Assembly (NCBI RefSeq): GCF_902459585.1
Contig: NZ_CABPSC010000003.1
Span: 310,001-374,000 of the forward strand
Direction: 5' to 3'
From: Pandoraea nosoerga
Lineage (GTDB): Bacteria; Pseudomonadota; Gammaproteobacteria; Burkholderiales; Burkholderiaceae
Length of the DNA: 64,000 bases
Numbering within the stretch: position 1 is the stretch's first letter; each line of letters begins with the position of its first letter. The notes under the pieces are model-generated. The model saw only the letters and a list, made by a program, of their open reading frames with translations, made no database searches and was not told where the DNA came from. Shown one piece after another: positions 8,481-17,104 of this stretch. The position numbers and the translations under genes were made by a program.

Positions 8481-10403
8481 TTACGAGGATTTGCGCACGC
8501 GCAGATACCATTCCACGAGCAGGCGGACCTGCTTCGGGGTATAGCCTTTTTCCACCATCCGGTTGACGAAGTTGGCGTGCTTTTCCTGATCCTCCTTGGA
8601 AGACTTCGCGTTGAAGGAGATCACCGGCAGGAGATCTTCCGTGGTCGAGAACATGCGCTTTTCGATGACGGCCCGCAGCTTCTCGTAGCTCGTCCAGAGC
8701 GGATTCTTGCCCGCGTTGTTGGCGCGCGCGCGCAGGACGAAGTTCACGATCTCGTTGCGGAAATCCTTCGGGTTCGTGATGCCGGCCGGCTTCTCGACCT
8801 TCTCCAGCTCGTCGTTGAGCGCCGTGCGATCGAGAATCTCGCCGGTGTTAGGATCGCGATACTCCTGATCCTGAATCCAGAGATCCGCGAAATTCACATA
8901 GCGATCGAAAATGTTCTGGCCGTACTCGGAATACGACTCCAGGTACGCGGTCTGAATTTCCTTGCCGATGAACTCCACGAACGGCGCGGTCAGATACTCC
9001 TTGATATAGGCCAGATAGCGCTTCTCGACTTCGCTCGGATACTGCTCGCGCTCGATCTGCTGCTCGAGCACGTAGAGCAGATGCACCGGGTTGGCCGCCA
9101 CTTCGGTGTTGTCGAAGTTGAAGACCTTCGAGAGCACCTTGAACGCGAAGCGCGTGGACATGCCCGTCATCCCTTCGTCCACCCCGGCGTAGTCGCGGTA
9201 TTCCTGATACGACTTCGCCTTCGGGTCGATGTCCTTGAGGTTCTCACCGTCGTAGACGCGGACCTTGGAGAAGATGTTGGAATTCTCCGGCTCCTTCAGA
9301 CGCGTGAGCACGGCGAACTGGGCCAGCATCTTGAGCACGTTCGGCGCGCGCGGCGCGTTGGCGAGCGAGCTGTTCTTCACGAGCTTCTCGTAGATCTTCA
9401 CCTCGTCGGTCACGCGCAGGCAGTACGGCACCTTCACGATGTAGATGCGATCGAGAAAAGCCTCGTTGTTGCGGTTGCCCTTGAAGCTCTGCCACTCCGC
9501 CTCGTTCGAGTGCGCGAGCACGATGCCGTCGAAGGGAATCGCACCGAACCCCTCCGTTCCCTTGTAGTTGCCCTCCTGCGTGGCGGTGAGCAGCGGGTGC
9601 AGCACCTTGATGGGCGCCTTGAACATCTCGACGAATTCGAGCAGGCCGCGGTTGGCCAGGCACAGGCCGCCGGAATACGAATAGGCGTCCGGGTCGTCCT
9701 GCGGATACTCCTCGAGCTTGCGGATGTCGACCTTGCCCACGAGCGACGAGATGTCCTGGTTGTTCTCGTCACCCGGCTCGGTCTTGGCGATCGCGATCTG
9801 CTGGAGCACCGACGGGCGCACCTTCACCACGCGAAATTTTGTGATGTCGCCGTTGAACTCGTTCAAACGCTTGGTGGCCCACGGCGACGGAATCGTGTTC
9901 AGATACCGCACCGGAATGCCGAAGTCCTCTTCCAGAATCTTGCCGTCTTCCTCGGGCGAGAACAGACCCAGAGGCGATTCGTGCACCGGCGATCCCTTCA
10001 GGCAATAGATGGGCACGTCCTCCATCAGCGCCTTGAGCTTCTCGGCCAGCGACGACTTGCCGCCCCCCGGGGGCCCGAGCAGATAGAGGATCTGCTTGCG
10101 TTCCTCGAGACCCTGCGCGGCGTGCTTGAAGAACGACACGATCTGCTCGATCGTGTCTTCCATGCCGTAGAAGTCGCGAAACGCCGGGTAGATCTTGATG
10201 ATCTTGTTCGAGAACAGCCGCGAGAGTCGCGGGTCGTGGTGCGTGTCGATGAGCTCGGGCTCACCGATGGCGCGCAACATCCGTTCGGCCGCCGTGGCAT
10301 AGGCCGTGGGATCCTTCTTACAGATCTCCAGGTATTCCTGGATGCTGTACTCCTCCTCCTTGCGTGCTTCGAAACGTGTCGTGTAGTGGCTGAAAATATC
10401 CAT
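8481..10403 (-). CDS. prkA: PrkA family serine protein kinase / AAA+ protein (YeaG)
   Basis: This 640-residue protein matches the length of E. coli YeaG. An AAA-type ATPase core carries Walker A GPPGGGKS at 110-117, and a C-terminal domain carries the kinase-like region of the PrkA family. Family members are described as Ser/Thr kinases, and some also show AAA+ protease activity. The ATG at 10403 has GAGG just upstream; the in-frame extension to 10481 lacks support. It is the first gene of prkA-yeaH-spoVR-VOC. A candidate sigma-54 promoter lies about 330 bases upstream at 10729-10744, which would fit the NtrC control known for E. coli yeaGH. Confidence 0.95.
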   Translation of the reverse strand: MDIFSHYTTRFEARKEEEYSIQEYLEICKKDPTAYATAAERMLRAIGEPELIDTHHDPRLSRLFSNKIIKIYPAFRDFYGMEDTIEQIVSFFKHAAQGLEERKQILYLLGPPGGGKSSLAEKLKALMEDVPIYCLKGSPVHESPLGLFSPEEDGKILEEDFGIPVRYLNTIPSPWATKRLNEFNGDITKFRVVKVRPSVLQQIAIAKTEPGDENNQDISSLVGKVDIRKLEEYPQDDPDAYSYSGGLCLANRGLLEFVEMFKAPIKVLHPLLTATQEGNYKGTEGFGAIPFDGIVLAHSNEAEWQSFKGNRNNEAFLDRIYIVKVPYCLRVTDEVKIYEKLVKNSSLANAPRAPNVLKMLAQFAVLTRLKEPENSNIFSKVRVYDGENLKDIDPKAKSYQEYRDYAGVDEGMTGMSTRFAFKVLSKVFNFDNTEVAANPVHLLYVLEQQIEREQYPSEVEKRYLAYIKEYLTAPFVEFIGKEIQTAYLESYSEYGQNIFDRYVNFADLWIQDQEYRDPNTGEILDRTALNDELEKVEKPAGITNPKDFRNEIVNFVLRARANNAGKNPLWTSYEKLRAVIEKRMFSTTEDLLPVISFNAKSSKEDQEKHANFVNRMVEKGYTPKQVRLLVEWYLRVRKSS

Positions 10404-10713
10404 ATGCCTCACCCCCGCTTCATCGGAAAACACCGCGACGCGATGCCCGCTCTGTTGCCTAAGACTCGGATGACTGCGCAATGGTTTCGACCTGGCTCAC
10501 TGCATGCCGGAGCGACTGTCGCGAAACCCTTCGCACTGTCCCCTCCCTCACATGAACGACTCAAAATCGGTTTAGGTTGACTTTAAACTTGTCGCTGGAA
10601 ATTGCAACCGTTTACTCATCATATGCACAAAACAAAAAAACTGTCGCTAGATATTTTCCGCAGCGCTAAGCAATCGCGATAACCCGCATCGCACAAGGGT
10701 TTCCGCGTCATCT

Positions 10714-10787
10714 ACGCACTGCGCATGTTGCGCGAATCATGCCAAAATTCGAGCGATTTTCGACGCCATCTCGCACGCACTGCGCAT
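10714..10787. repeat. Two direct copies of ACGCACTGCGCAT, 61 bp apart
   Basis: The 13-mer ACGCACTGCGCAT occurs at 10714-10726 and again at 10775-10787, flanking the candidate sigma-54 site. Each copy contains TGCGCA, a palindromic core. On the minus strand the second copy is upstream of the promoter candidate, where an activator could bind. This is visible sequence; the role is speculation. Confidence 0.4.
10729..10744 (-). promoter_or_regulatory. Candidate sigma-54 (-24/-12) promoter for prkA
   Basis: On the minus strand the bases read TGGCATGATTCGCGCA. The -24 element TGGCA(C/T)G is nearly perfect and the GG-to-GC distance is exactly 10 bases. The -12 element is GCGCA rather than TTGCA, so the match is partial. 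It points toward prkA but lies about 326 bases from the start codon, which would give a long leader. E. coli yeaGH is an NtrC/sigma-54 target, which raises the prior. A chance match is quite possible. Confidence 0.35.
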
Positions 10788-11424
10788 TCGGGTTTGCCTG
10801 CATTTCGAATCGCCTCCGTCGCAACGTGAATTCATTACGGAATCCTATCTATCCGGCAGAATTCAGCGGAAAGATTCAGTGCACGATGTGCCGGGTTTTC
10901 GTGAAAAAAGTGGGTGGCCCGACGACGTCGACGCAATGCGAAGACGTGGGCGCGAGAGAATTGCTTTCCTGAGCGAGCGTCGCGAGTGCGCGGGTCGCGA
11001 TGGTCGGGCGAACGTCGTGCCGCGAAGGCAGAATCCGCGAGCGGAAAGTCGGGGGCCGGATGATCGAACGGGAAAACCTCCTCGGCGGTAACGGCATGTT
11101 GCCGCACGGTCCGCCCGATGCGCGGGATGCTCCCCGCGTCACCTTGCGCCGCACCATGCCACCGTCTCATCGATGCCTTGCATATTGCCGATCTCTGGAA
11201 TGAAGCGAACAGCGTGCCAGTCGACCGAGCGTGAACCCATGTTACGCCGGTTCGCAAAAATATGCTGCCCCGATATGTAACGTCTTGTGTAGCCGCCCGT
11301 GATCGCCCGCCGCAGCGGGCTTCGGCACGCCAGCATGGCCGCCGCGGCGCGCCGCCCTGCTGCCGGCGGCGCGTCGGCCCGATCCGCCCTCGCACTGCCG
11401 GCGCGCCGCTTTCGAGTGCTTGGT

Positions 11425-11570
11425 CCCCGATATTCGCCCCGAGGTTCGCGCCAAGGTTCGCGTCGGCATTCCCCGGACATTCCCCGATATTCGCCCCGAG
11501 GTTCGCGTCGGCATTCCCCCATATATCTGCTCCGCATGCGCGCTCGATATATTCGCCCCGATGTTGGCGC
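11425..11570. repeat. Degenerate GC-rich direct-repeat patch
   Basis: A CGATATTCGCCCCGAGGT unit appears at 11428-11445 and 11485-11502, with a third, diverged copy (GATATATTCGCCCCGATGTT) at about 11546-11565. A second unit, GTTCGCGTCGGCATTCCCC, is found at 11456-11474 and 11501-11519. The copies are interleaved, as if made by slippage or unequal duplication of a segment of about 57 bases. The patch lies 40-190 bases upstream of the Zur-like palindrome and its function is unknown. Confidence 0.6.
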
Positions 11571-11612
11571 CAATAGTCGGCTCCAATACGCCGCCGCGAT
11601 ATTTCGTGCAAT

Positions 11613-11631
11613 AATGCAACTTTGTTGCATT
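11613..11631 (+). promoter_or_regulatory. Putative Zur operator upstream of the zinc ABC operon
   Basis: A perfect 8-3-8 inverted repeat, AATGCAAC-TTT-GTTGCATT, stands 49 bases before the first gene of the zinc-type importer. Its AT-rich surroundings (TATTATCC to the right) could be promoter. Fur-family regulators such as Zur bind 19-bp palindromes of this layout in front of znu genes, so Zur control is the natural reading. The exact Zur consensus for this genus is not something I can verify here. Confidence 0.6.
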
Positions 11632-11679
11632 TATTATCCAGTTGCAATCCGCTCGGCTTGCCTGCGCATCGTCCCGCTC

Positions 11680-11802
11680 ATGATCCGCTTTTCCGTTTGG
11701 CTCTACCGTCTCGCCGGCTGGGAGCGCACCGCCCTGACGCTGCTGGTGCTCGCCCCGCTGTGGGCGCTCGTCTACTGGGCGCTGCAAGGGGTAGGCTCGT
11801 GA
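11680..11802 (+). CDS. Small membrane peptide (40 aa), translationally coupled to zinc ABC ATPase
   Basis: This 40-residue reading frame starts at an ATG 49 bases after the Zur-like palindrome. It has one hydrophobic helix (about residues 17-34) preceded by a basic, aromatic start (MIRFSVWLYRLAGWER). Its TGA overlaps the GTG start of the ATPase gene (GTGA), the same coupling used between the next two genes. Position behind the operator and ahead of the transporter genes suggests it is the true first gene of the operon, perhaps an accessory subunit or a leader that couples translation. I do not recognise a family. Its small size keeps confidence moderate. Confidence 0.6.
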   Translation: MIRFSVWLYRLAGWERTALTLLVLAPLWALVYWALQGVGS

Positions 11803-12593
11803 TCGGCTGTCGCGACCTGTCGGTGCGCTACGGGCCGAACGTGGCGCTCGAAGCGGTGAGCATCACGTTCGCACCGGGCGTGCTGAGCGCCGTGGTCGGG
11901 CCGAACGGCGGGGGCAAGACCACCCTGCTGCGCGCGCTCGCCGGGTTGCAGAAAGCGTCGAGCGGCGAAGTCGTCAGCGACGCGGCGGTGGCGTATCTGT
12001 CGCAGCGTCCCGAGACCGATCACCGCTTCCCCATGTGCGTCGAGGAATATGTCCTCACCGGCACCTGGCGCCGCACCGGCGACGCGCGCCGTCTCAGCCG
12101 CGAGGAATTCGGGCGAGCCCACGAGGCGCTCGCCCGCGTCGGGCTGGCCGACAAGCGCGCCCAGGCGCTCGAAGCCCTGTCCGGCGGGCAATGGCAGCGG
12201 GCGCGCTTCGCCCGGCTGATCGTCGAGGACACGCCGGTCGTTTTGCTGGACGAACCGCTCACCGGCATCGACGTCCCATCTGCGGAACTGTTGCTGGCCT
12301 TGCTGGATCAATGGCGCAGCGAGGGCCGCACGGTGGTGACCGTGCTCCACGACCTGCCGCTGGTGATGGACCGCTTCGAATACGTGGCCGTGATCGCCGG
12401 CCGGCTGATGGCCGCCGGCGCACCGGCCGACTGCCTCTATGGCGGCCGCGGTGCGCGGGAGGGCCGCACGCCGAACGGCGGTGACCATGGCGGCGACCAT
12501 GGCGGCCTGTGGGGTGCGGGCGGCTACACGGCGTTCGCGCCGCGGCCAGCGACGGCGCAGCGCGCATCACCCGCTCCGGGAGGCCGGCGGTGA
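11799..12593 (+). CDS. Zinc-type metal ABC transporter ATP-binding protein (ZnuC-like)
   Basis: This 264-residue ATPase powers metal import. It has Walker A GPNGGGKT (near residue 37), the signature LSGGQ (about 130) and Walker B VVLLDEPLTGID (about 150), followed by the switch His in VLHDLP. The start is GTG at 11799, supported by AGGGG upstream and by the GTGA overlap with the small ORF. The C-terminal 45 residues are rich in Gly and contain HGGDHGGDHGG, a His-containing tail that might bind metal. The stop overlaps the permease start (GTGA). The whole unit reads small peptide, ATPase, permease, binding protein. Confidence 0.9.
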   Translation: MIGCRDLSVRYGPNVALEAVSITFAPGVLSAVVGPNGGGKTTLLRALAGLQKASSGEVVSDAAVAYLSQRPETDHRFPMCVEEYVLTGTWRRTGDARRLSREEFGRAHEALARVGLADKRAQALEALSGGQWQRARFARLIVEDTPVVLLDEPLTGIDVPSAELLLALLDQWRSEGRTVVTVLHDLPLVMDRFEYVAVIAGRLMAAGAPADCLYGGRGAREGRTPNGGDHGGDHGGLWGAGGYTAFAPRPATAQRASPAPGGRR

Positions 12594-13453
12594 GTCAGGT
12601 GGTGAGTCTGCTCATCGGTCCGTTCGCGGAATTCGACTTCATGCGCCACGCGCTCGTCGGCAGTCTCGCGCTGTCGCTCGGCTGCACGCCCGTGGGCGTG
12701 TTCCTGCTGCTGCGGCGCATGAGCCTGATGGGCGACTCGCTCTCGCACGCGGTGCTGCCCGGTGCGGCCATCGGCTACCTGATCGGCGGCCTGTCGCTGC
12801 CGTGGATGGCGGGCGGGGGCATGGCGGCGGGGCTGCTCGTCGCGCTGCTCGCGGGCGTCTCGAGCCGCCGCACGCGCCTGGACGAAGGTGCCTCGTTCGC
12901 CGGCTTCTATCTGCTGGCGCTCGCGGGCGGCGTGGTGATCGTCTCCAAGTGGGGCAACAGCGTCGACCTGATGCATTTGTTATTCGGCTCGGTGCTGGCG
13001 GTGGACGATCCGTCGCTGCTGCTCGTCGCCGCGATCGCCTCCGTGACGCTGTTGTGGTTCGGATGGCATTATCGCGGTCTCGTGCTCGATAGCGCCGACC
13101 CGGCGTTCCTCGGTCAAGGCCGAGGCGGGAGCGTGCTGCGCTACCACCTCGGCTTCACGGTGCTCACGGTGATGAACCTGGTCGCGGGTTTCCAGGCGAT
13201 GGGCACGCTCATGGCCGTAGGGCTCATGATGCTGCCGGCCGCCGCGGCACGGCTGCTTGCCCGCACGCTGCCCGGCATGCTGCTCGTCGCGTGGGTCGTG
13301 GCAAGCGCGTCGAGCGTGATCGGCCTGTTGATTTCGTATTACCTGGCCTGTCCTTCGGGACCGGCCATCGTTTTGACGGCGGGCATCGCCTATCTAGGCG
13401 CGCTGCTTGCCTCGTCGGGCCGGTCCGGCACGTCCGGTGCCCCGGCGCTTTGA
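12590..13453 (+). CDS. Zinc-type metal ABC transporter permease (ZnuB-like)
   Basis: This 287-residue integral membrane protein of the ABC-3 permease family forms the metal channel. About eight hydrophobic segments are visible. The conserved MGDSLSHAVLPGAAIGY stretch near residue 45 and the GxLMAVGLMMLPAAAA segment near 205 are typical of ZnuB/MntB proteins. Translation starts at a GTG at 12590 that overlaps the ATPase stop, so synthesis of the two subunits is coupled. The binding protein gene follows after 11 bases. Confidence 0.9.
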   Translation: MSQVVSLLIGPFAEFDFMRHALVGSLALSLGCTPVGVFLLLRRMSLMGDSLSHAVLPGAAIGYLIGGLSLPWMAGGGMAAGLLVALLAGVSSRRTRLDEGASFAGFYLLALAGGVVIVSKWGNSVDLMHLLFGSVLAVDDPSLLLVAAIASVTLLWFGWHYRGLVLDSADPAFLGQGRGGSVLRYHLGFTVLTVMNLVAGFQAMGTLMAVGLMMLPAAAARLLARTLPGMLLVAWVVASASSVIGLLISYYLACPSGPAIVLTAGIAYLGALLASSGRSGTSGAPAL

Positions 13454-13464
13454 GAGAGGAAAAC

Positions 13465-14391
13465 ATGTTCGGATTGGAAAAATCGGGCCGCGGGTCGTGG
13501 CTGGCAACGCTTCTCGCCGCGGGGTTCGCCCTCGCGCTGGCGTTCGCCGCCCCGGCGCGTGCGCAGGACACACGTCTGCCCGTCGGCGCGAGCTTCAGCA
13601 TCCTCTCCGACATCGTGAAAGTGGTCGGCGGCGACCGCGTCGACGTCACCACGCTCGTGGGCCCCGACCAGGACACGCACGTCTACGAGCCGACGCCCGC
13701 GGACGTGGCCCGGATCTCCGGCACGAAGCTGTTCTTCGTAAACGGCCTGGGCTTCGAAGGCTGGCTGCCGCGCCTGATCAAGTCGAGCCACTACGCCGGC
13801 ACGCTCGTCACCGTGACCCGGGGCCTCAAGCCGCGCACGATGCTCGACGAGGGTCGCACGGTGGCCGACCCGCACATGTTCCAGGACCCGGAGCGCGTGA
13901 AGACGATGGTGGACAACATCGCCGCCGCCCTGTCGCAGGCCGACCCGGCCGGGCGCGCGTACTACGCCGAGCGGGCGAAGAACTACCGCGGCGCGCTCGA
14001 CGATCTCATCACCTGGGCCAACAAGCAGCTCGCGCCGATTGCGCCGGCGCGCCGCGTGGTGCTGACCTCGCACGACGCGTTCGGCTACCTCGGCCAGCGT
14101 TTCGGCATCAGGTTCGTGGCGCCCGAAGGCGTATCGACCGAAAGCGAGGCGAGCGCCAGGGACGTCGCCAACCTGATCCGCGTGATCCGCCGCACCGGCA
14201 TCCGCGCGGTGTTCATGGAGAACATCTCGAATCCCCGTCTGATCCAGCGCATTGCCCACGACGCCAAGGTCACGGTCGACGGCAAGCTCTACTCCGACGC
14301 CCTGTCGCAGAACCCCGAAGCGTCGACATATCTCCAGTTGTTCCAGCACAACATTCGCGCCATCGCCGCGGCAATGAAGGACAACCGCTAG
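13465..14391 (+). CDS. Zinc-type metal ABC transporter substrate-binding protein (ZnuA/TroA-like, cluster A-I)
   Basis: This 308-residue periplasmic metal-binding protein has a Sec signal peptide ending APARAQ near residue 33. Four candidate ligands are visible: His in DTHVYEP, His in DPHMF, His in TSHDAFGY and Asp in YSDALS. A His in the SHDAFGY position marks zinc-type members (TroA, ZnuA), whereas manganese-type PsaA has Glu there. The His-rich loop of many ZnuA proteins is missing. Ribosome site GAGAGGA precedes the ATG. It is the last gene of the operon, so zinc uptake under Zur control is the consistent picture. Confidence 0.9.
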   Translation: MFGLEKSGRGSWLATLLAAGFALALAFAAPARAQDTRLPVGASFSILSDIVKVVGGDRVDVTTLVGPDQDTHVYEPTPADVARISGTKLFFVNGLGFEGWLPRLIKSSHYAGTLVTVTRGLKPRTMLDEGRTVADPHMFQDPERVKTMVDNIAAALSQADPAGRAYYAERAKNYRGALDDLITWANKQLAPIAPARRVVLTSHDAFGYLGQRFGIRFVAPEGVSTESEASARDVANLIRVIRRTGIRAVFMENISNPRLIQRIAHDAKVTVDGKLYSDALSQNPEASTYLQLFQHNIRAIAAAMKDNR

Positions 14392-14419
14392 GCGTGCCGC
14401 GCCTGGACGGTGCACGCGG

Positions 14420-14425
14420 TATAAT
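14420..14425 (+). promoter_or_regulatory. Possible -10 box (TATAAT) upstream of miaB
   Basis: A perfect TATAAT lies 163 bases before the miaB start and 29 bases after the stop of the zinc-binding protein gene. No good -35 hexamer is present at 16-18 bases. If used, the transcript would run through the hairpin at 14466-14484. Confidence 0.35.
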
Positions 14426-14465
14426 GCGTGCACCACACACCGGCCCCGCCAGGAGGTCCGGACAG

Positions 14466-14484
14466 GCCGGCCACGCCGGCTTTT
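14466..14484 (+). terminator. Possible terminator after the zinc ABC operon
   Basis: A 6-bp stem, GCCGGC-CAC-GCCGGC, is followed by TTTTGCGTTT. It stands 75 bases after the binding-protein stop and before miaB. The stem is short but pure G/C; termination is plausible, not certain. Confidence 0.45.
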
Positions 14485-14587
14485 GCGTTTGGGCCGCCGC
14501 TTTTCTCCCGCGGCCCCACGAAACTGAACCCCTGAAACATCCAGAACGGACGCCCCCAGGTCAACCACTGCGAACGGCGCACACTCA

Positions 14588-15931
14588 ATGGCAAAGAAGA
14601 TTTACATCAAGACGTTCGGCTGTCAGATGAACGAGTACGACTCCGACAAGATGGCGGACGTGCTCGGCGCGGCGGAAGGCCTCGAAAAGACGGACACTCC
14701 CGAAGACGCCGACGTCATTCTGTTCAACACCTGCTCGGTGCGCGAAAAGGCGCAGGAGAAGGTATTCTCGGACCTGGGCCGCATGCGCGCCCTCAAGGAA
14801 ATCAAGCCGGAGCTGGTGATCGGCGTCGGCGGCTGCGTGGCGAGCCAGGAAGGCGCCGCGATCGTGCAGCGCGCGCCCTACGTGGACGTGGTGTTCGGCC
14901 CGCAAACGCTGCATCGCCTGCCGCAGATGCTCGAGGCGCGCCGCGCGACGGGTCGCGCGCAGGTCGACATCTCGTTCCCGGAGATCGAGAAGTTCGACCA
15001 TCTGCCGCCGGCCAAGGTGGAAGGCCCGACCGCGTTCGTGTCGATCATGGAAGGCTGCTCGAAATACTGCAGCTACTGCGTGGTGCCGTACACGCGCGGC
15101 GACGAGGTCTCTCGCCCGTTCGAGGACGTGCTCACCGAAATCGCCGGTCTCGCCGAGCAGGGCGTGCGCGAAGTCACGCTGCTGGGCCAGAACGTGAATG
15201 CCTATCGCGGCCTGATGGCCGACGGTGAAATCGCCGACTTCGCGCTGCTCATCGAATACGTGGCCGAAGTGCCGGGCATCGAGCGCATTCGTTACACGAC
15301 GAGCCATCCGAAGGAATTCACGCAACGCCTGATCGACACCTACGCCAAGGTGCCCAAGCTCGTGAGCCACCTGCATCTGCCCGTGCAGCACGGCGCCGAT
15401 CGCGTGCTCTCGGCCATGAAGCGTGGCTATACGGTGCTGGAGTACAAGTCCATCATCCGTCGCCTGCGCCAGGTGCGTCCCGACATGTCGATGTCGTCGG
15501 ACTTCATCGTCGGCTTCCCCGGCGAGACCGAGGAAGACTTCGACAAACTCATGGCGATGATCCACGAGATCGGCTACGACACGAGCTTCTCGTTCATCTA
15601 CAGCCCGCGCCCCGGCACGCCGGCGGCCAACCTGCCGGATGACACGCCGCGCGAAGTGAAGCTGCGGCGCCTGCAACACCTGCAGGCCGTGATCGAAGAG
15701 AACGCCGCGCGCATCAGCCAGCGCATGGTCGGCTCGCGCCAGCGGATTCTGGTCGAAGGCGTTTCGCGCAAGGATCCGAACGAGCTGCAGGGCCGCACGG
15801 AGAACAACCGCGTGGTCAACTTCCCGGTCCCCGAGGCGCAGCGCGCCGCGCTGATCGGTCAGATGACCGACGTGGTGATCACGTTCGCCTACCCGCACTC
15901 GCTGCGCGGCGAACTGGCCACCACGCACTGA
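14588..15931 (+). CDS. miaB: tRNA-2-methylthio-N6-dimethylallyladenosine synthase MiaB
   Basis: This radical-SAM methylthiotransferase adds a methylthio group to i6A37 of tRNAs that read UNN codons. It has 447 residues. The N-terminal MTTase domain has cluster-binding Cys12, Cys49 and Cys83. The radical-SAM motif CSKYCSYC gives Cys157, Cys161 and Cys164, and a C-terminal TRAM domain covers about 380-445. All six cluster cysteines are present, so the enzyme should be active. It heads the conserved run miaB-phoH-ybeY-corC-lnt. Confidence 0.97.
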   Translation: MAKKIYIKTFGCQMNEYDSDKMADVLGAAEGLEKTDTPEDADVILFNTCSVREKAQEKVFSDLGRMRALKEIKPELVIGVGGCVASQEGAAIVQRAPYVDVVFGPQTLHRLPQMLEARRATGRAQVDISFPEIEKFDHLPPAKVEGPTAFVSIMEGCSKYCSYCVVPYTRGDEVSRPFEDVLTEIAGLAEQGVREVTLLGQNVNAYRGLMADGEIADFALLIEYVAEVPGIERIRYTTSHPKEFTQRLIDTYAKVPKLVSHLHLPVQHGADRVLSAMKRGYTVLEYKSIIRRLRQVRPDMSMSSDFIVGFPGETEEDFDKLMAMIHEIGYDTSFSFIYSPRPGTPAANLPDDTPREVKLRRLQHLQAVIEENAARISQRMVGSRQRILVEGVSRKDPNELQGRTENNRVVNFPVPEAQRAALIGQMTDVVITFAYPHSLRGELATTH

Positions 15932-16045
15932 ACGAAGCCGCGAACATGAACGGGCGCGATGCCAGCGGACCGGCGTACCGCCGCTGCGCACCCGCCGCCC
16001 GACGACTCGCTCGACTGACCTGAACAGGCATCCGGCCGGACCATC

Positions 16046-17104
16046 TTGAAAGCACCCACCCAGGAATTCACCGCCCCGCGCGACGACAACCGCCGTCTGG
16101 CCAACCTCTGTGGCCCGCTCGACGAAAACCTGCGCCAGATCGAACAGGCGCTCGACGTCTCGATCTCGCGGCGCGGCCATCGCTTCTCCATTCGCGGCAA
16201 GAGCGCCGTAGTCGCCACACAGGCCCTCGAGAGCTTCTACAACCGCGCCAGCGAGCCGCTGTCGGTCGACGACATCCAGCTCGGCCTCGTGGAGACCCGG
16301 CAAGGGCACGTCCCGAGCGTGCGCCATGGCGACGACAACCCGTTCGCCACGGGCGAGTCGGAAGACGGCTCGCCGGTGCTGCACACGCGGCGCAGCGACC
16401 TGCACGGCCGCACGCCGGCGCAGCGCGAGTATCTCAAGCAGATCCTCTCGCACGATGTGACCTTCGGCATCGGCCCGGCCGGCACCGGCAAGACGTATCT
16501 CGCCGTGGCGTGCGCCGTGGACGCGCTCGAGCGCGACGCCGTCAAGCGCATCGTGCTCACGCGCCCGGCCGTGGAAGCGGGCGAGCGTCTGGGCTTCCTG
16601 CCGGGCGATCTCGCCCAGAAGGTCGACCCGTACCTGCGCCCGCTCTACGACGCGCTCTACGATCTGCTCGGCTTCGACAAGACGCAGAAGTACTTCGAGA
16701 AGCAGATGATCGAGATCGCGCCGCTCGCGTACATGCGCGGGCGCACGCTCAACCACGCGTTCATCATCCTGGACGAGGCGCAGAACACCACGCCCGAGCA
16801 GATGAAGATGTTCCTCACGCGCATTGGCTTCGGCAGCAAGGCCGTCGTCACCGGCGATACCACGCAGGTGGACCTGCCTCGCGGCCAGAAGAGCGGGCTG
16901 ATGGAGGCGCAACTCATCCTGAAGAACGTGCGCGGCATCGCCATGACGCGCTTTACCAGCGTGGACGTGGTGCGCCACCCGCTCGTCGCGCGCATCGTCG
17001 AGGCCTACGACGCGCACGCCCAGCACACCGAAGCCGGCCTGGACCTGCCCGCATCGACCGAGCAGGAACTGCGCACCGCGCGCGCGCCGCGAGGCAAGGC
17101 ATGA
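16046..17104 (+). CDS. ybeZ: PhoH family ATPase (YbeZ)
   Basis: This PhoH-like P-loop ATPase has 352 residues. An N-terminal KH-like region (about 25-70) precedes the ATPase core with Walker A GPAGTGKT at 143-150 and Walker [10 protein letters not shown] near 240. YbeZ works with the endoribonuclease YbeY, whose gene overlaps its stop codon (ATGA). The best start is a TTG at 16046; no ATG lies near the conserved N-terminus, and the ribosome site is weak. Its role in RNA metabolism and ribosome quality control is inferred from the family and the neighbour. Confidence 0.93.
   Translation: MKAPTQEFTAPRDDNRRLANLCGPLDENLRQIEQALDVSISRRGHRFSIRGKSAVVATQALESFYNRASEPLSVDDIQLGLVETRQGHVPSVRHGDDNPFATGESEDGSPVLHTRRSDLHGRTPAQREYLKQILSHDVTFGIGPAGTGKTYLAVACAVDALERDAVKRIVLTRPAVEAGERLGFLPGDLAQKVDPYLRPLYDALYDLLGFDKTQKYFEKQMIEIAPLAYMRGRTLNHAFIILDEAQNTTPEQMKMFLTRIGFGSKAVVTGDTTQVDLPRGQKSGLMEAQLILKNVRGIAMTRFTSVDVVRHPLVARIVEAYDAHAQHTEAGLDLPASTEQELRTARAPRGKA

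Larger units (their letters stand above)
10404..11679. other. 1.3-kb gene-free region between divergent prkA and zinc-transport operons
   Basis: I find no credible gene here. The prkA-proximal half is A+T richer and holds a candidate sigma-54 promoter (10729-10744) and two direct copies of ACGCACTGCGCAT at 10714-10726 and 10775-10787. The other half contains a patch of degenerate GC-rich repeats (11425-11570) and ends with a Zur-like palindrome (11613-11631). The reading frames across the repeat patch give repetitive Arg/Gly or Pro-rich peptides on both strands, with no ribosome site, so I treat them as non-coding. Confidence 0.5.

Noticed and set aside
10835-11647. Long overlapping reading frames on both strands across the prkA/zinc gap, giving Arg/Gly-rich repetitive peptides.
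   Set aside because: They arise from the GC-rich repeat patch, lack ribosome sites, overlap one another in several frames and cover the operator region.
12430-12593. Alternative reading of the ATPase C-terminal His/Gly tail as a separate gene.
   Set aside because: It is in frame with the ATPase and ends exactly at the coupled permease start, so it is a tail, not a gene.
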